This document shows, in pieces, positions 43,467 through 52,484 of a stretch of 54,066 nucleotides of DNA (its first letter is position 1; each line of letters begins with the position of its first letter). The position numbers and the translations under genes are program-made. The notes under the pieces were generated by a model, which saw nothing but the letters and a program-made list of their open reading frames with translations, ran no database searches and was not told the DNA's origin. The DNA is from Hydrogenispora ethanolica (GTDB lineage Bacteria; Bacillota; UBA4882; UBA8346), in assembly GCF_004340685.1 (NCBI RefSeq), contig NZ_SLUN01000039.1, forward strand, positions 1 to 54,066. Direction: 5' to 3'.

Positions 43467-44750
43467 ATGCAGCGGTTTGAGATTCAAGGTGGAAATGCCC
43501 TTCAGGGGAGCTTGGAAGTGAGCAGCAGTAAAAACAGCACTTTAGCGTTAATGGCCGCCGCCGCGCTGGGCACGGAAGAAGTCATATTAAATCCGGTCCC
43601 CCAGATCAGCGATGTCTTGACCCTGAGTGAACTGTTACGAAGCCTGGGGGCGAGTGTCCGCTTCGAGGAGAATGCGCTGCTGATCAACGGGGCCGCGCTG
43701 GACCGCTATCAGCCTCCTTACGAGATAACCCGGAAGATTCGAGGCTCCGTCTATCTGGCCGGGCTTCTGCTGGGCCGGTTGGGCCAAGCGGAGGTCGCGC
43801 TGCCGGGCGGGGATGAGATTGGCTCGCGTCCTATCGACCAACACATCCGCGGTTTCCAGGCGCTGGGAGCGGAAATCACCGTGGAGCACGGGATGCTCAT
43901 CGGGAAAAGCCGCGGTTTGCGGGGGGCCAATATCTTTATCAACCGCAGTAGCGTCGGGGCGACCATCAATCTGATGCTGGCGGCTTGTTTGGCGTCGGGC
44001 GTGACGATCCTGGAGAATCCGGCCCGCGAACCGGAAGTGATCGATACCGCGGTCTTATTGAACCGGATGGGAGCCAAGATCCGTGGCGCGGGAACCACCC
44101 GGATTCGGATCGACGGGGTGGCCAAACTGTCCGGGTATGAACATGCGCCGATCCCGGACCGGATCGAAGCCGGCACTTTTCTGATCGCGGCAGCGGCGGC
44201 AGGAGGGGATGTATGGGTCACCAATGTGATCCCCGATCATCTCCGGATGCTCATCGCGAAACTACGTGAGGCCGGAGCTGGCGTTATCGAAACCGAGAAT
44301 GGTTTGCGGATTACGGCGCGCCGGAAATTGCGCGCCGTGGATGTCGATACCGACGTTTACCCCGGTTTTGCCACCGATCTGCAGGCTCCGTTCGGAGTAT
44401 TGCTGGCGCAGGCGGCTGGAACGGGCATCATCCGCGAGAATGTTTTTGATAATCGCTTCCGCTACGTCGATGAGTTACGCAGAATGGGCGCTGAGATTAA
44501 AGTGGAACATGAAACCGCGGTATTCCGCGGCGTCGAGCGGCTGAGCGGCGCGCCGGTGGACGCCACCGATATCCGGGCGGGGGTGGCCCTGGTAATTGCC
44601 GGGTTAGTCGCCGAAGGATTGACCCAGGTTTTCCGGATCGAACATATTGACCGTGGCTATGTCAGCATTGAAAAAAAACTGAGGCAGCTGGGAGCCGAGA
44701 TCCAACGCATGCCCCCGGGGGCAGCGCCGGTTCTCTCCAATAACCCTTGA
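43467..44750 (+). CDS. murA: UDP-N-acetylglucosamine enolpyruvyl transferase MurA with Asp at the fosfomycin site
   Basis: A 427-residue enzyme of the first committed peptidoglycan step: transfer of enolpyruvate from PEP to UDP-GlcNAc. Lys22 is present (SSKNST), as are FATDLQAPF (Asp near 305) and RYVDELRRMGAEI. The loop that normally reads PGGCTIG or PGGCAIG is PGGDEIGSRPID, with Asp116 (codon GAT 43812-43814) in place of the Cys115 alkylated by fosfomycin. MurA with Asp here is active and resistant in other bacteria. It sits 48 bp after the TIM-barrel gene; the ribosome site is weak. It may be a second MurA (MurZ-like). Confidence 0.9.
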   Translation: MQRFEIQGGNALQGSLEVSSSKNSTLALMAAAALGTEEVILNPVPQISDVLTLSELLRSLGASVRFEENALLINGAALDRYQPPYEITRKIRGSVYLAGLLLGRLGQAEVALPGGDEIGSRPIDQHIRGFQALGAEITVEHGMLIGKSRGLRGANIFINRSSVGATINLMLAACLASGVTILENPAREPEVIDTAVLLNRMGAKIRGAGTTRIRIDGVAKLSGYEHAPIPDRIEAGTFLIAAAAAGGDVWVTNVIPDHLRMLIAKLREAGAGVIETENGLRITARRKLRAVDVDTDVYPGFATDLQAPFGVLLAQAAGTGIIRENVFDNRFRYVDELRRMGAEIKVEHETAVFRGVERLSGAPVDATDIRAGVALVIAGLVAEGLTQVFRIEHIDRGYVSIEKKLRQLGAEIQRMPPGAAPVLSNNP

Positions 44751-44927
44751 TTTGCCTCACCGCAAGCGCCTCGATTACAGATTGTTAACTAAATTCAAAT
44801 ATTCCTTCTCCCTCTTCTGATACTGAATGCCGGTGGGGAAGCTTCCTCTTCACCGCTATCGCCTATCAATCCTGGATTTTTTTCAAAAGCAATGAAAAGA
44901 CCGGTCCGGAATCGGATATAAAACTAT

Positions 44928-44957
44928 GAATGAATATGGACTTCGGGATATTCATTC
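44928..44957. repeat. perfect hairpin downstream of murA
   Basis: GAATGAATAT (44928-44937) / ATATTCATTC (44948-44957) with the loop GGACTTCGGG. It is 178 bp past the murA stop, lacks a clean T tract, and may be a weak terminator or RNA element. Confidence 0.5.
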
Positions 44958-44976
44958 TTCGCCGCGCCGTTTTTCA

Positions 44977-45128
44977 ATAATTTAAAAAAGATGTAAACTG
45001 ATCTCGGATCAGACCGATAAATTTATTAGAATGCTTCCAAGCATGTGAATGGGAAATGGGAATCCCGAAAATCTAAAAACAGCGATGGGTTCGTAGCATC
45101 ATCAACGCAACTGCGTTGATTTTGTTTT
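44977..45128 (+). promoter_or_regulatory. candidate leader ending in a terminator, upstream of the chemoreceptor
   Basis: A weak promoter (TTTTCA, 17 bp, TAAACT, ending near 44999) is followed by about 100 nt with small hairpins (GATG / CATC around 45084-45100) and a terminator: ATCAACGC-AACT-GCGTTGAT (45101-45120) then TTTGTTTT. A terminator between promoter and chemoreceptor gene, with no reading frame before it, suggests attenuation or a riboswitch. I see no match to the conserved core of c-di-GMP class I, so the ligand is unknown. Confidence 0.4.
45101..45128 (+). terminator. intrinsic terminator in the chemoreceptor leader
   Basis: Perfect 8-bp stem ATCAACGC / GCGTTGAT with loop AACT followed by a T-rich tail. 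It lies 150 bp before the chemoreceptor start. Confidence 0.8.
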
Positions 45129-45276
45129 AATGGTTAGGAACCGCAATTGAAAACCGTTCACGAAAGAAGGGTTGCTATTGCCGAATCATTTGACGGGAAA
45201 ATAAAAAAGGGGCCGGACATTGCGATGCCTTTAAGGGATAATCAGGCAAATCAAAAGCAGATCATGGAGGATGACG

Positions 45277-48200
45277 ATGAAGCAGCTATTCGATGGGTTG
45301 AAAAAGAACATGACCCAAGCTACCTCAAAATTCAAGCGATTTCCCAAAATTCCTTGGTCAAAGATACTTCACGGAGTCGCGAAACTGCAGAAATTCACCC
45401 AATGGTTTCAAAACATGAAGATCGGCGTCAAGTTGTTGGGCGGTTTCATATTCGTCGCTTTACTCGCCGGGGCTATTGGATTGATTGGCTCCATTCATCT
45501 CCGGGTTATGGGCGAAAATGAACAGCGGATGTGCCAGAAAAACACCATCCCTCTTTATTTTATGGGCCTCGCGGTGATCGATTTTGAAAAACTCCTTAAT
45601 AATATGAAGACTTTGGTAATTGTCGATTCGGACCAGGAAATTTATATTTCGGAGATTGAAGCATTAGATCGCTCTATCCAGGACGCGGTCGCCAAGTTTC
45701 AAAAAGACGGCTTTTCGATCCAAGCGGACAGCCTTACCTTCGCGTTGAAAAAATTCGATGAATACCAGGCGACCTTCATTGACCTGATTAAGGCCAAACA
45801 AAAGAAGCAAGCGCTGGAACTGATGAATGGCGATTTAAAATCCCAGGCGCAACAGGTCGAAAGCATTATTAAGAACATCTATGACATGAATGTCAGTCAA
45901 GCCAGTCAAACGGCGCTGAACGATACGAAAGCGGCCAATCAAGCCGGATATCTGATGATGATCATCGCCATCATCGGGATGTTGATCGCGATCGGACTCG
46001 GCATTTTATTCGCGATGGCGATTGGGCGCCCGGTGAAACGCTTGACGGGAGCGGCCGAAAGACTGGCGCTGGGGGATACGGAAGTCGAGGTTGTCGCGAC
46101 TTCCACCGATGAGATCGGACAATTGATCCGCTCGTTCATCAAGATGGTGGACAATATCCGCGAACAAGCGAGTGTGGCCCAGCGGGTTGCCGCCGGCGAT
46201 TTAACGGTGGAAGTCGTCCAAAAATCGGAGCAGGATATTTTGGCCCTCAGCATGAAACAGGTCGTACAATCGCTTCATAATTTGAATGACGAAGTAACCC
46301 GTTTGACGGGCGCCGCCATGCAGGGCAGGCTGGATACCCGGGCCGACGGTAGCGGGCTGGGCGGCGATTTCCGGAAGATTATTGAGGGCGTTAACAAGAC
46401 TCTGGACACGGTTGTCGGCAATTTCGAAGCGATTCCCGCGCCGATCCAATTCATGGACAGTCAGTTGCGGATTCAATACATCAATCAAACCGGGGCGGAC
46501 TTCGTCGGGAAGAGCAAGGAAGAGTTGGTCGGAAAGAACTGTGCCGATCTTTGGCAGTCGACCAAATGCGGAACCCGGGAATGCCCATGTCAGGTGGCCA
46601 TGGAGCAAAACTCGACCTACACTTGCAGCAATGATGCAATGATCGGCGACCACGAGGTGAGCATTTTCTGCGCCGCGGCTCCTTTGAAGAATGACCAGGG
46701 CGAGGTCGTCGGTTCCTTCGAATTTATGACCGATCAGACTGCGATTACCAAAGCCATGCGGATAGCCGAAAAAGTAAACCAGTTCCAGAAAGACGAAGTT
46801 GCGAAGCTGGTTCAGGGATTGGGCAAGTTGGCAGCCGGTGACCTGGACTTCACCATCGAAGCGGCCCCGGGCGATGCGGACACTTTCGAGGTCAGGCAGA
46901 ATTTTGTATTGATTCATCAAGCGTTGCACCAGAGCATCGCGGCGATTCAACAACTGATCGCCGATACCGATATCCTCGTCCAGGCGGCGACTGCCGGCCA
47001 GTTGGAAGTCAGGGTCGACGCGGCAAGGCACGGCGGAGACTTCGGGAAGATCGTCGCCGGGATCAACCGGACTCTTGATGCCATTGTGGAGCCTCTCAAC
47101 GATGCCAATCAAGTGTTGCGAAAGATCGGAATGAATGATTTTACCCTGGCGATGGACTCCGAAAAATATCAGGGAATGCTGCGGCAGTTTGCCAAAGAGA
47201 TCAATGAGGTCCGTTCCGGTTTCCTGGGAATCCAGGAGATCGTGGTGGCGGTCTCGCAAGGTGATACCGCTCGCTTTGAGGAAGGCGAGCGGCTCAGTCG
47301 GCGTTCGGAGAATGACCAGTTATTGCCGGCCATCAATACCATGATGCAAACGATTCGCGGCCTGATCCAAGAAGTGACCCGCTTGACCGAATCGGCGATT
47401 AATGGCGATTTGAAGGTGCGGGGCGAAGCCGCCCGGTTTACCGGCGGCTATCAACAGATTGTCACCGGGTTCAACCAAACGCTCGATGCGGTCATTCAAC
47501 CGGTCAACGAGGCGGCCTCGGTTCTGGAAGAGATCGGGAAAGGAAATCTGGCGGTCCAAGTCCAGGGAGACTACCGGGGCGATCACCGCAAGATCGCGGA
47601 TGCCCTCAATCAGACGATAAAAACCCTGAACGAAGTTTTGGGAGAGTTCGGCAAAGCTGCGGATCAAGTCGCTTCCGGAGCCCGCCATGTCTCCGATTCC
47701 AGCCAGGTGCTGTCGCAAGCCGCTACGGAGCAGGCCAGCACAGTCCAGCAGATTACCGCCTCGATGGCTGAGATCGCAGACCAAACCCGACAGAACGCGA
47801 CTCATGCCAGCCAAGCCAATCAGCTGGCGCTCGCCGCCAAGGAACAAGCCATTCAAGGCGATGAGCAGATGCTGGCGATGCTCACCGCGATGACGGACAT
47901 CAATGAAGCGTCGCGGAATATCTCCAAAATTATCAAGGTAATCGATGAGATTGCTTTCCAAACCAATATCCTGGCCCTAAACGCCGCGGTCGAGGCGGCC
48001 CGGGCCGGCCAGCACGGGAAGGGATTCGCGGTGGTGGCTGAGGAGGTTCGGAATCTGGCCGGCCGGAGCGCCAACGCGGCCAAAGAGACGACCACGCTGA
48101 TCGAAGGCTCGATGAAGAAAGTGGCGACCGGAACCAAGATTGCCAACCAAACCGCGGATGCGCTCAACCGGATCGTGGAGGGAGTGACCAAGGCCACGTC

Positions 48201-48552
48201 GCTCGTGGGGGGGATTGCCGAATCCTCGAATGAACAGGCGACCGCCATCACCCAGGTCAACCAGGGCATCTCGCAGGTCGCCAGGGTCACCCAGACCAAT
48301 ACGGCTACCGCGGAAGCGAGCGCTTCAGCCAGTGAAGAGATGGCGAGCCAAGCCGATCTGCTGCGGCAGATCGTCCAAAAATTCAAGCTGCGTGGGGAAG
48401 CGGAGCATAACCGGCACTCGGCCGCGCCGGATCAGCGCAGCAAGAAGGGTTCGGAATTGGCCCGGGAAACGATTGCCGGCGGCCTCCGGCAGGCCGCGGC
48501 CAACAGTGAAAAATCCCGGAAACCGGATGCCGGTGAGTTCGGAAAGTATTGA
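45277..48552 (+). CDS. methyl-accepting chemotaxis protein with internal PAS and repeated HAMP-like segments
   Basis: A 1091-residue chemoreceptor. TM1 lies near 58-78, a periplasmic four-helix bundle (about 80-215), TM2 near 222-245, then HAMP ([17 protein letters not shown]) with several further HAMP-like repeats ([29 protein letters not shown] and others). A PAS domain (about 385-495) carries a Cys cluster CGTRECPC. The signalling tip [19 protein letters not shown] and downstream [15 protein letters not shown] is fully conserved. ATG 45277 has GGAGG 6 nt upstream; ATG 45271 abuts it. The PAS Cys residues suggest redox or metal sensing; ligand unknown. Confidence 0.9.
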   Translation: MKQLFDGLKKNMTQATSKFKRFPKIPWSKILHGVAKLQKFTQWFQNMKIGVKLLGGFIFVALLAGAIGLIGSIHLRVMGENEQRMCQKNTIPLYFMGLAVIDFEKLLNNMKTLVIVDSDQEIYISEIEALDRSIQDAVAKFQKDGFSIQADSLTFALKKFDEYQATFIDLIKAKQKKQALELMNGDLKSQAQQVESIIKNIYDMNVSQASQTALNDTKAANQAGYLMMIIAIIGMLIAIGLGILFAMAIGRPVKRLTGAAERLALGDTEVEVVATSTDEIGQLIRSFIKMVDNIREQASVAQRVAAGDLTVEVVQKSEQDILALSMKQVVQSLHNLNDEVTRLTGAAMQGRLDTRADGSGLGGDFRKIIEGVNKTLDTVVGNFEAIPAPIQFMDSQLRIQYINQTGADFVGKSKEELVGKNCADLWQSTKCGTRECPCQVAMEQNSTYTCSNDAMIGDHEVSIFCAAAPLKNDQGEVVGSFEFMTDQTAITKAMRIAEKVNQFQKDEVAKLVQGLGKLAAGDLDFTIEAAPGDADTFEVRQNFVLIHQALHQSIAAIQQLIADTDILVQAATAGQLEVRVDAARHGGDFGKIVAGINRTLDAIVEPLNDANQVLRKIGMNDFTLAMDSEKYQGMLRQFAKEINEVRSGFLGIQEIVVAVSQGDTARFEEGERLSRRSENDQLLPAINTMMQTIRGLIQEVTRLTESAINGDLKVRGEAARFTGGYQQIVTGFNQTLDAVIQPVNEAASVLEEIGKGNLAVQVQGDYRGDHRKIADALNQTIKTLNEVLGEFGKAADQVASGARHVSDSSQVLSQAATEQASTVQQITASMAEIADQTRQNATHASQANQLALAAKEQAIQGDEQMLAMLTAMTDINEASRNISKIIKVIDEIAFQTNILALNAAVEAARAGQHGKGFAVVAEEVRNLAGRSANAAKETTTLIEGSMKKVATGTKIANQTADALNRIVEGVTKATSLVGGIAESSNEQATAITQVNQGISQVARVTQTNTATAEASASASEEMASQADLLRQIVQKFKLRGEAEHNRHSAAPDQRSKKGSELARETIAGGLRQAAANSEKSRKPDAGEFGKY

Positions 48553-48582
48553 AAAAGCGTGGAGTAAATTTGGCCCGAACTA

Positions 48583-48612
48583 TTGATTTTTCAGCATCAA
48601 ACATGCTATGAT
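48583..48612 (+). promoter_or_regulatory. sigma-A promoter of the thiamine operon
   Basis: TTGATT (48583-48588), 18 bp, TATGAT (48607-48612). A start near 48619 places the TPP aptamer right at the beginning of the transcript. Confidence 0.6.
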
Positions 48613-48636
48613 AAAAGGCAATTAAATATCCATTGG

Positions 48637-48732
48637 ACACTAGGGGAGTCGGATAGGTCCGGCTGAGATTAAGAACCGTTGAATTCTTTCACCCTTCAAA
48701 CCTGATCTGGATCATGCCAGCGAAGGGAAGTG
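48637..48732 (+). promoter_or_regulatory. TPP riboswitch
   Basis: Classic THI-box: TAGGGGAGTC, GGCTGAGATTAAG, ACCCTTCAAACCTGATCTGG and ATGCCAGCGAAGGGAAGT (split by position). All conserved core blocks are in order. It binds thiamine pyrophosphate and turns off the operon through the terminator downstream. Confidence 0.97.
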
Positions 48733-48765
48733 ATTTGCGCAGGCCCATTGCAATAGCTGTCGCTC

Positions 48766-48799
48766 AAGCACAGACCGTTCCCGGTTTGTGCTTTTTTAT
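48766..48799 (+). terminator. TPP-controlled terminator
   Basis: AAGCACAGACCG (48766-48777) / CGGTTTGTGCTT (48782-48793), 12-bp stem with one wobble, loop about 4 nt, and T-run. It lies between aptamer and thiD. Confidence 0.9.
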
Positions 48800-48841
48800 T
48801 TCCGCATGGAACCATCGTATTTTACGAAAAGGGGATATTTC

Positions 48842-49651
48842 ATGAAGAAGGCTTTAACCATCGCCGGTTCCGACTCAAGCGGCGGGGCGGGCATCCAGGC
48901 TGATTTAAAAACATTTGCCGCTCATGGCGTCTTCGGCATGAGCGCCATCACGGCCATCACGGCCCAAAACACCCAGGCCGTTCTGGCCGTGGCCGAGATC
49001 CCGGTGGAGATTGTCGGCCGGCAGATCGACGCCATCTTTGAGGATATCGAGGTGGATGCGGTCAAGATCGGCATGGTATCGCGGCAAACGACCATCATAC
49101 GCATCTGCGACCGGCTGCGCCACCACGCGGCGCGCAATATTGTCGTGGATCCGGTGATGGTCTCCAAAAGCGGCTGGAACCTGCTGCAGCCGGATGCGTT
49201 GGCGGCGCTCCGCAGCGAACTCTTACCGCTAGCGACCGTTCTGACGCCGAACATTCCGGAAGCGGAGATCCTGGCGGGGATGCCCATCCATGACCTGGAC
49301 GGGATGGCCGAGGCCGCGGCCAGAATCCAAGGATTAGGCCCCGCCTACGTGCTGCTGAAAGGAGGGCACTTGCCGGATAATGCCACGGACATTCTGTATG
49401 ACGGGAAAGAAATTCATGCGTTGCGTGCCGCCCGGATTGACACCAAAAACACGCATGGCACGGGTTGCACGCTATCGGCGGCGATCGCGGCTAACCTGGC
49501 CAAAGGGATGGAGGTCAAGACGGCAGTGGCTGAGGCCAAGGAGTATCTGACCGGAGCAATCGCCCATGCCCTGGCGATCGGCAAAGGGGTCGGACCCACT
49601 CATCATTTCTATGACTTATATCGGAAAGCGGGCTGGTTGGATCAGTTCTAA
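48842..49651 (+). CDS. thiD: hydroxymethylpyrimidine/phosphomethylpyrimidine kinase ThiD
   Basis: A 269-residue ribokinase-fold enzyme that phosphorylates HMP and HMP-phosphate. TIAGSDSSGGAGIQADLKTF (about 5-24) is the family opening; DPVMVSKSGWNLL and TPNIPEAEIL follow, and NTHGTGCTLSAAIAANLA holds the catalytic Cys/Asp region near the C-terminus. ATG 48842 follows AAAAGGGGA. First gene of the TPP-controlled operon. Confidence 0.95.
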   Translation: MKKALTIAGSDSSGGAGIQADLKTFAAHGVFGMSAITAITAQNTQAVLAVAEIPVEIVGRQIDAIFEDIEVDAVKIGMVSRQTTIIRICDRLRHHAARNIVVDPVMVSKSGWNLLQPDALAALRSELLPLATVLTPNIPEAEILAGMPIHDLDGMAEAAARIQGLGPAYVLLKGGHLPDNATDILYDGKEIHALRAARIDTKNTHGTGCTLSAAIAANLAKGMEVKTAVAEAKEYLTGAIAHALAIGKGVGPTHHFYDLYRKAGWLDQF

Positions 49652-49706
49652 ACTCACGATTGCGGGATTTCAAACATTGTATCGGACTTGAGAGGAGAAT
49701 GGATCA

Positions 49707-50519
49707 ATGCAGAAACTTCAGGCTATTGCTGACCTCCTGACAGAGGTCAAAACGAAAAAACCTTTAGTGCACCATCTTACCAACTATGTGACGGTGAACG
49801 ATTGCGCCAACATCGTGTTGGCCCTGGGCGGGTCACCGGTAATGGCCGACGATGCGGCCGAAGTGGAGGAGATGGTGGCCATCGCCTCGGCCCTGGTGCT
49901 CAATATCGGCACCTTGAACGGACGGACCATCGATTCGATGTTCCTGGCCGGGAAGAGGGCCAACCGGCTCGGGATCCCGGTGGTGTTGGATCCGGTGGGT
50001 GCGGGGGCCACAACCTTGCGGACCGCTACCGCGCTCAGATTGGTCCAGGAGATCGAGCTGGCGGTGGTGCGCGGCAATATCGCGGAGATTACGGCCCTCG
50101 CCGGAGGCAGCGCCCAGACCCGTGGGGTTGATGCCGCGGGTCCGTGCGCCGACGCGCCGGGGATCGCCGCCGCGCTGGCGCAAAAGCTTGGTTGCGTGGT
50201 GGCCGTCACTGGCGCGCAGGACGTGGTGGCCGACGGCAGCCGGATTGGGCTCATCGACAACGGCCATCCCATCTTGGCCAGGGTCACCGGGACCGGTTGC
50301 ATGGCCACTTCGCTGGTGGGCTGCTATGCCGGGGTCACCCGGGACTATTTCCGGGCCGCCGCCGCCGGAATCATCACCATGGGACTGGCCGGGGAGAAAG
50401 CTTTGGCAGCTTTGGCTCCCGATGACGGGATCGGCAGCTTCCGGGTCAAGTTATTGGATCAGATCGATCGCTTGACCCCGGAAGAATTCATCCAAGGGGG
50501 AAAATATCATGAGGCGTGA
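49707..50519 (+). CDS. thiM: hydroxyethylthiazole kinase ThiM
   Basis: A 270-residue ATP-dependent kinase for the thiazole salvage step. VHHLTNYVTVNDCAN (about 21-35), GGSPVMAD, DPVGAGATTLRT, RGNIAEITALAG and the catalytic Cys in GTGCMATSLVG (about 198) are all present. It is 55 bp after thiD with GAGAGGAG upstream, and overlaps thiE by 11 bp. Confidence 0.95.
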   Translation: MQKLQAIADLLTEVKTKKPLVHHLTNYVTVNDCANIVLALGGSPVMADDAAEVEEMVAIASALVLNIGTLNGRTIDSMFLAGKRANRLGIPVVLDPVGAGATTLRTATALRLVQEIELAVVRGNIAEITALAGGSAQTRGVDAAGPCADAPGIAAALAQKLGCVVAVTGAQDVVADGSRIGLIDNGHPILARVTGTGCMATSLVGCYAGVTRDYFRAAAAGIITMGLAGEKALAALAPDDGIGSFRVKLLDQIDRLTPEEFIQGGKYHEA

Positions 50520-51159
50520 AGCGGCGATCGATTATTCACTTTATTTGGTGACGGACAGCGGTCTCCTGGCGGGCAGAGACTTTTGCCAAAGCGTCGCGGC
50601 GGCGCTTCGCGGCGGCGTCTCTCTGGTCCAGCTGCGGGAGAAAGACCGGGGGACGCGGGACTTTTTTGAATTGGCGGTCCGGGTGAAAGCAGTCACCGAC
50701 CATTATGGCGTGCCCCTGATCATCAATGACCGGCTGGACATCGCGCTGGCGGTCGACGCCGCCGGGCTCCATATCGGCCAGGAGGATCTTCCGGCGGGGC
50801 TGGCCCGCCGTTTGCTCGGATCCGGCAAGATCTTGGGCGTCTCCGCCGGCACGCTGGACGAGGCCTTGGCGGCGGAGGACGCCGGTGCGGACTATCTGGG
50901 GATTGGAGCCGTCTTCCCCACCGGCACCAAACAAGACGCCCGGGAAGTGGGCCTGGCGGGGTTGCGGGCCGTCACCGCCCGGGTGGGATTGCCCGTGGTG
51001 GCCATCGGCGGAATCCAGGAGCAGAATTTACAGTCGGTGCTGGAACAAGAAGTAGCCGGAGTGGCGCTGGTCTCGGCCATCCTTTGCCAGCCGGAGATCG
51101 AGCAGGCCGCCCGGAGGCTGCGCGGTTTGGTGGATGGCTGGCGTAACCTTGCCGTCTAG
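50509..51159 (+). CDS. thiE: thiamine-phosphate synthase ThiE
   Basis: A 216-residue TIM-barrel enzyme joining HMP-pyrophosphate and thiazole phosphate. YLVTDS, GGVSLVQLREKD (about 36-47), INDRLDIALAVDAAGLHIGQ (about 73-92), GVSAGTLDEA, YLGIGAVFPTGTK, and AIGGI are signature motifs. With ThiD and ThiM it forms a complete salvage set; thiC and thiG are absent here. Confidence 0.95.
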   Translation: MRREAAIDYSLYLVTDSGLLAGRDFCQSVAAALRGGVSLVQLREKDRGTRDFFELAVRVKAVTDHYGVPLIINDRLDIALAVDAAGLHIGQEDLPAGLARRLLGSGKILGVSAGTLDEALAAEDAGADYLGIGAVFPTGTKQDAREVGLAGLRAVTARVGLPVVAIGGIQEQNLQSVLEQEVAGVALVSAILCQPEIEQAARRLRGLVDGWRNLAV

Positions 51160-51213
51160 CGGCTGAAGGAGACGCGGCGCCTGAGCCGCCGGCGTTTTTC
51201 AAAATAATTTGGT

Positions 51214-51242
51214 TTGTATTATGACCCGGATTCTTTTATAAT
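51214..51242 (+). promoter_or_regulatory. sigma-A promoter of ychF
   Basis: TTGTAT (51214-51219), 17-bp spacer, perfect TATAAT (51237-51242). Start near 51249. Confidence 0.8.
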
Positions 51243-51285
51243 AAATAAGGTTGGACACTCATTCGAACCGAAGGAGACTTTGACC

Positions 51286-52395
51286 TTGAAACTGGGAATC
51301 GTCGGATTGCCGAATGTCGGCAAGAGCACGTTATTCAACGCTATTACCAAAGCCGGCGCGGAGAGCGCCAATTATCCGTTCTGCACCATCGACCCCAACG
51401 TGGGTGTCGTGGCCGTCCCGGACGAACGACTTCAAAAGTTAGCTGAGATGTATGATCCCGATAAGATCACGCCGACCGCCATCGAGTTCGTGGATATCGC
51501 CGGGCTGGTGAAGGGCGCCAGCCGGGGCGAGGGCCTCGGCAATAAGTTCCTGGCTCATATCCGGGAGGTTGACGCCATTGTCCATGTGGTGCGCTGCTTT
51601 GAGGATCCCAACATTGTCCACGTGGACGGCTCGGTCGGACCCAAGCGCGATCTGGAGACCATCAATCTGGAGCTGATCTTCGCCGACCTGGAGACCTTGG
51701 AGAAACGGATGGAGAAGACCAACATCTCCCTGAAGACCCATGATCCCAAGTTGAAAGCTCAATATCAGGCGGAGATGGCCATCTATGAGAAGATGAAAGC
51801 CGGTCTGGAGCAGGGTATTCCCGTCCGGGCCATGGAGTTTAACGAGGAAGAACGGGCCGTGGTCCGCCAGGCTTTCTTGCTCACCGACAAGCCGGTCATC
51901 TACGCCGCCAACGTCGGCGAGGAAGAGCTGGGAGCCGGGGCCGAGCGGAACCCCTTGGTAGCCGAGTTGCGTTCTTGTGTCGAGACGGAGAATGCGGCCT
52001 TGATCCTGATCTCGGCCCGGATCGAAGAAGAGATCGCTCAGTTGGACGAGGATGAACGCCAGGAGTACCTCGGGGAACTGGGCTTGACCGAGTCCGGCCT
52101 GGACCAGTTGGTCAAAAAGAGCTACCAGCTGTTGGGATTGATCAGTTTCTTGACCGCCGGGAAACAAGAGGTCCGGGCCTGGACGATCACCCGGGGGACC
52201 AAGGCGCCCCAAGCGGCCGGTAAGATTCATTCCGATTTCGAGAAGGGCTTCATCCGGGCCGAGATCGTCAGCTACAACGATCTGATGGCCTGCGGCTCGT
52301 ATGCTGCAGCCAAGGAGAAGGGGCTGGTCCGGCTGGAAGGCAAGGAGTATGTGATGCAGGACGGGGACGTGACTCTCTTCCGTTTCAATGTCTGA
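51286..52395 (+). CDS. ychF: ribosome-associated ATPase YchF (Obg-like)
   Basis: A 369-residue P-loop protein. G1 is GLPNVGKST (about 7-15), G3 is [17 protein letters not shown], and the G4-like NVGEE replaces NKxD, as expected in YchF, which prefers ATP. A coiled-coil (about 130-190) and the C-terminal TGS domain (about 280-365) ending in [11 protein letters not shown] complete it. Typical length is about 364. The start is TTG 51286 with AAGGAG 9 nt upstream. The role in translation or stress is known only in outline. Confidence 0.95.
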   Translation: MKLGIVGLPNVGKSTLFNAITKAGAESANYPFCTIDPNVGVVAVPDERLQKLAEMYDPDKITPTAIEFVDIAGLVKGASRGEGLGNKFLAHIREVDAIVHVVRCFEDPNIVHVDGSVGPKRDLETINLELIFADLETLEKRMEKTNISLKTHDPKLKAQYQAEMAIYEKMKAGLEQGIPVRAMEFNEEERAVVRQAFLLTDKPVIYAANVGEEELGAGAERNPLVAELRSCVETENAALILISARIEEEIAQLDEDERQEYLGELGLTESGLDQLVKKSYQLLGLISFLTAGKQEVRAWTITRGTKAPQAAGKIHSDFEKGFIRAEIVSYNDLMACGSYAAAKEKGLVRLEGKEYVMQDGDVTLFRFNV

Positions 52396-52418
52396 ACAAG
52401 TTAGGCTTGCTACGAAAC

Positions 52419-52463
52419 AAACGCCCAAAACTCCGTTATTCTCCGGAGCTTTGGGCGTTTTTG
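52419..52463 (+). terminator. intrinsic terminator after ychF
   Basis: AAACGCCCAAA / TTTGGGCGTTT outer arms with CTCCG / CGGAG inner arms and a T-run. It also lies just past the end of the opposing arylsulfotransferase-like gene and may serve both. Confidence 0.88.
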
Positions 52464-52484
52464 GTTATTACCGGTCGGGGGTTC

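Noticed and set aside
45147-45521. Small gene overlapping the start of the chemoreceptor
   Set aside because: It overlaps the chemoreceptor in another frame, and GGAGG at 45266 belongs to ATG 45277.
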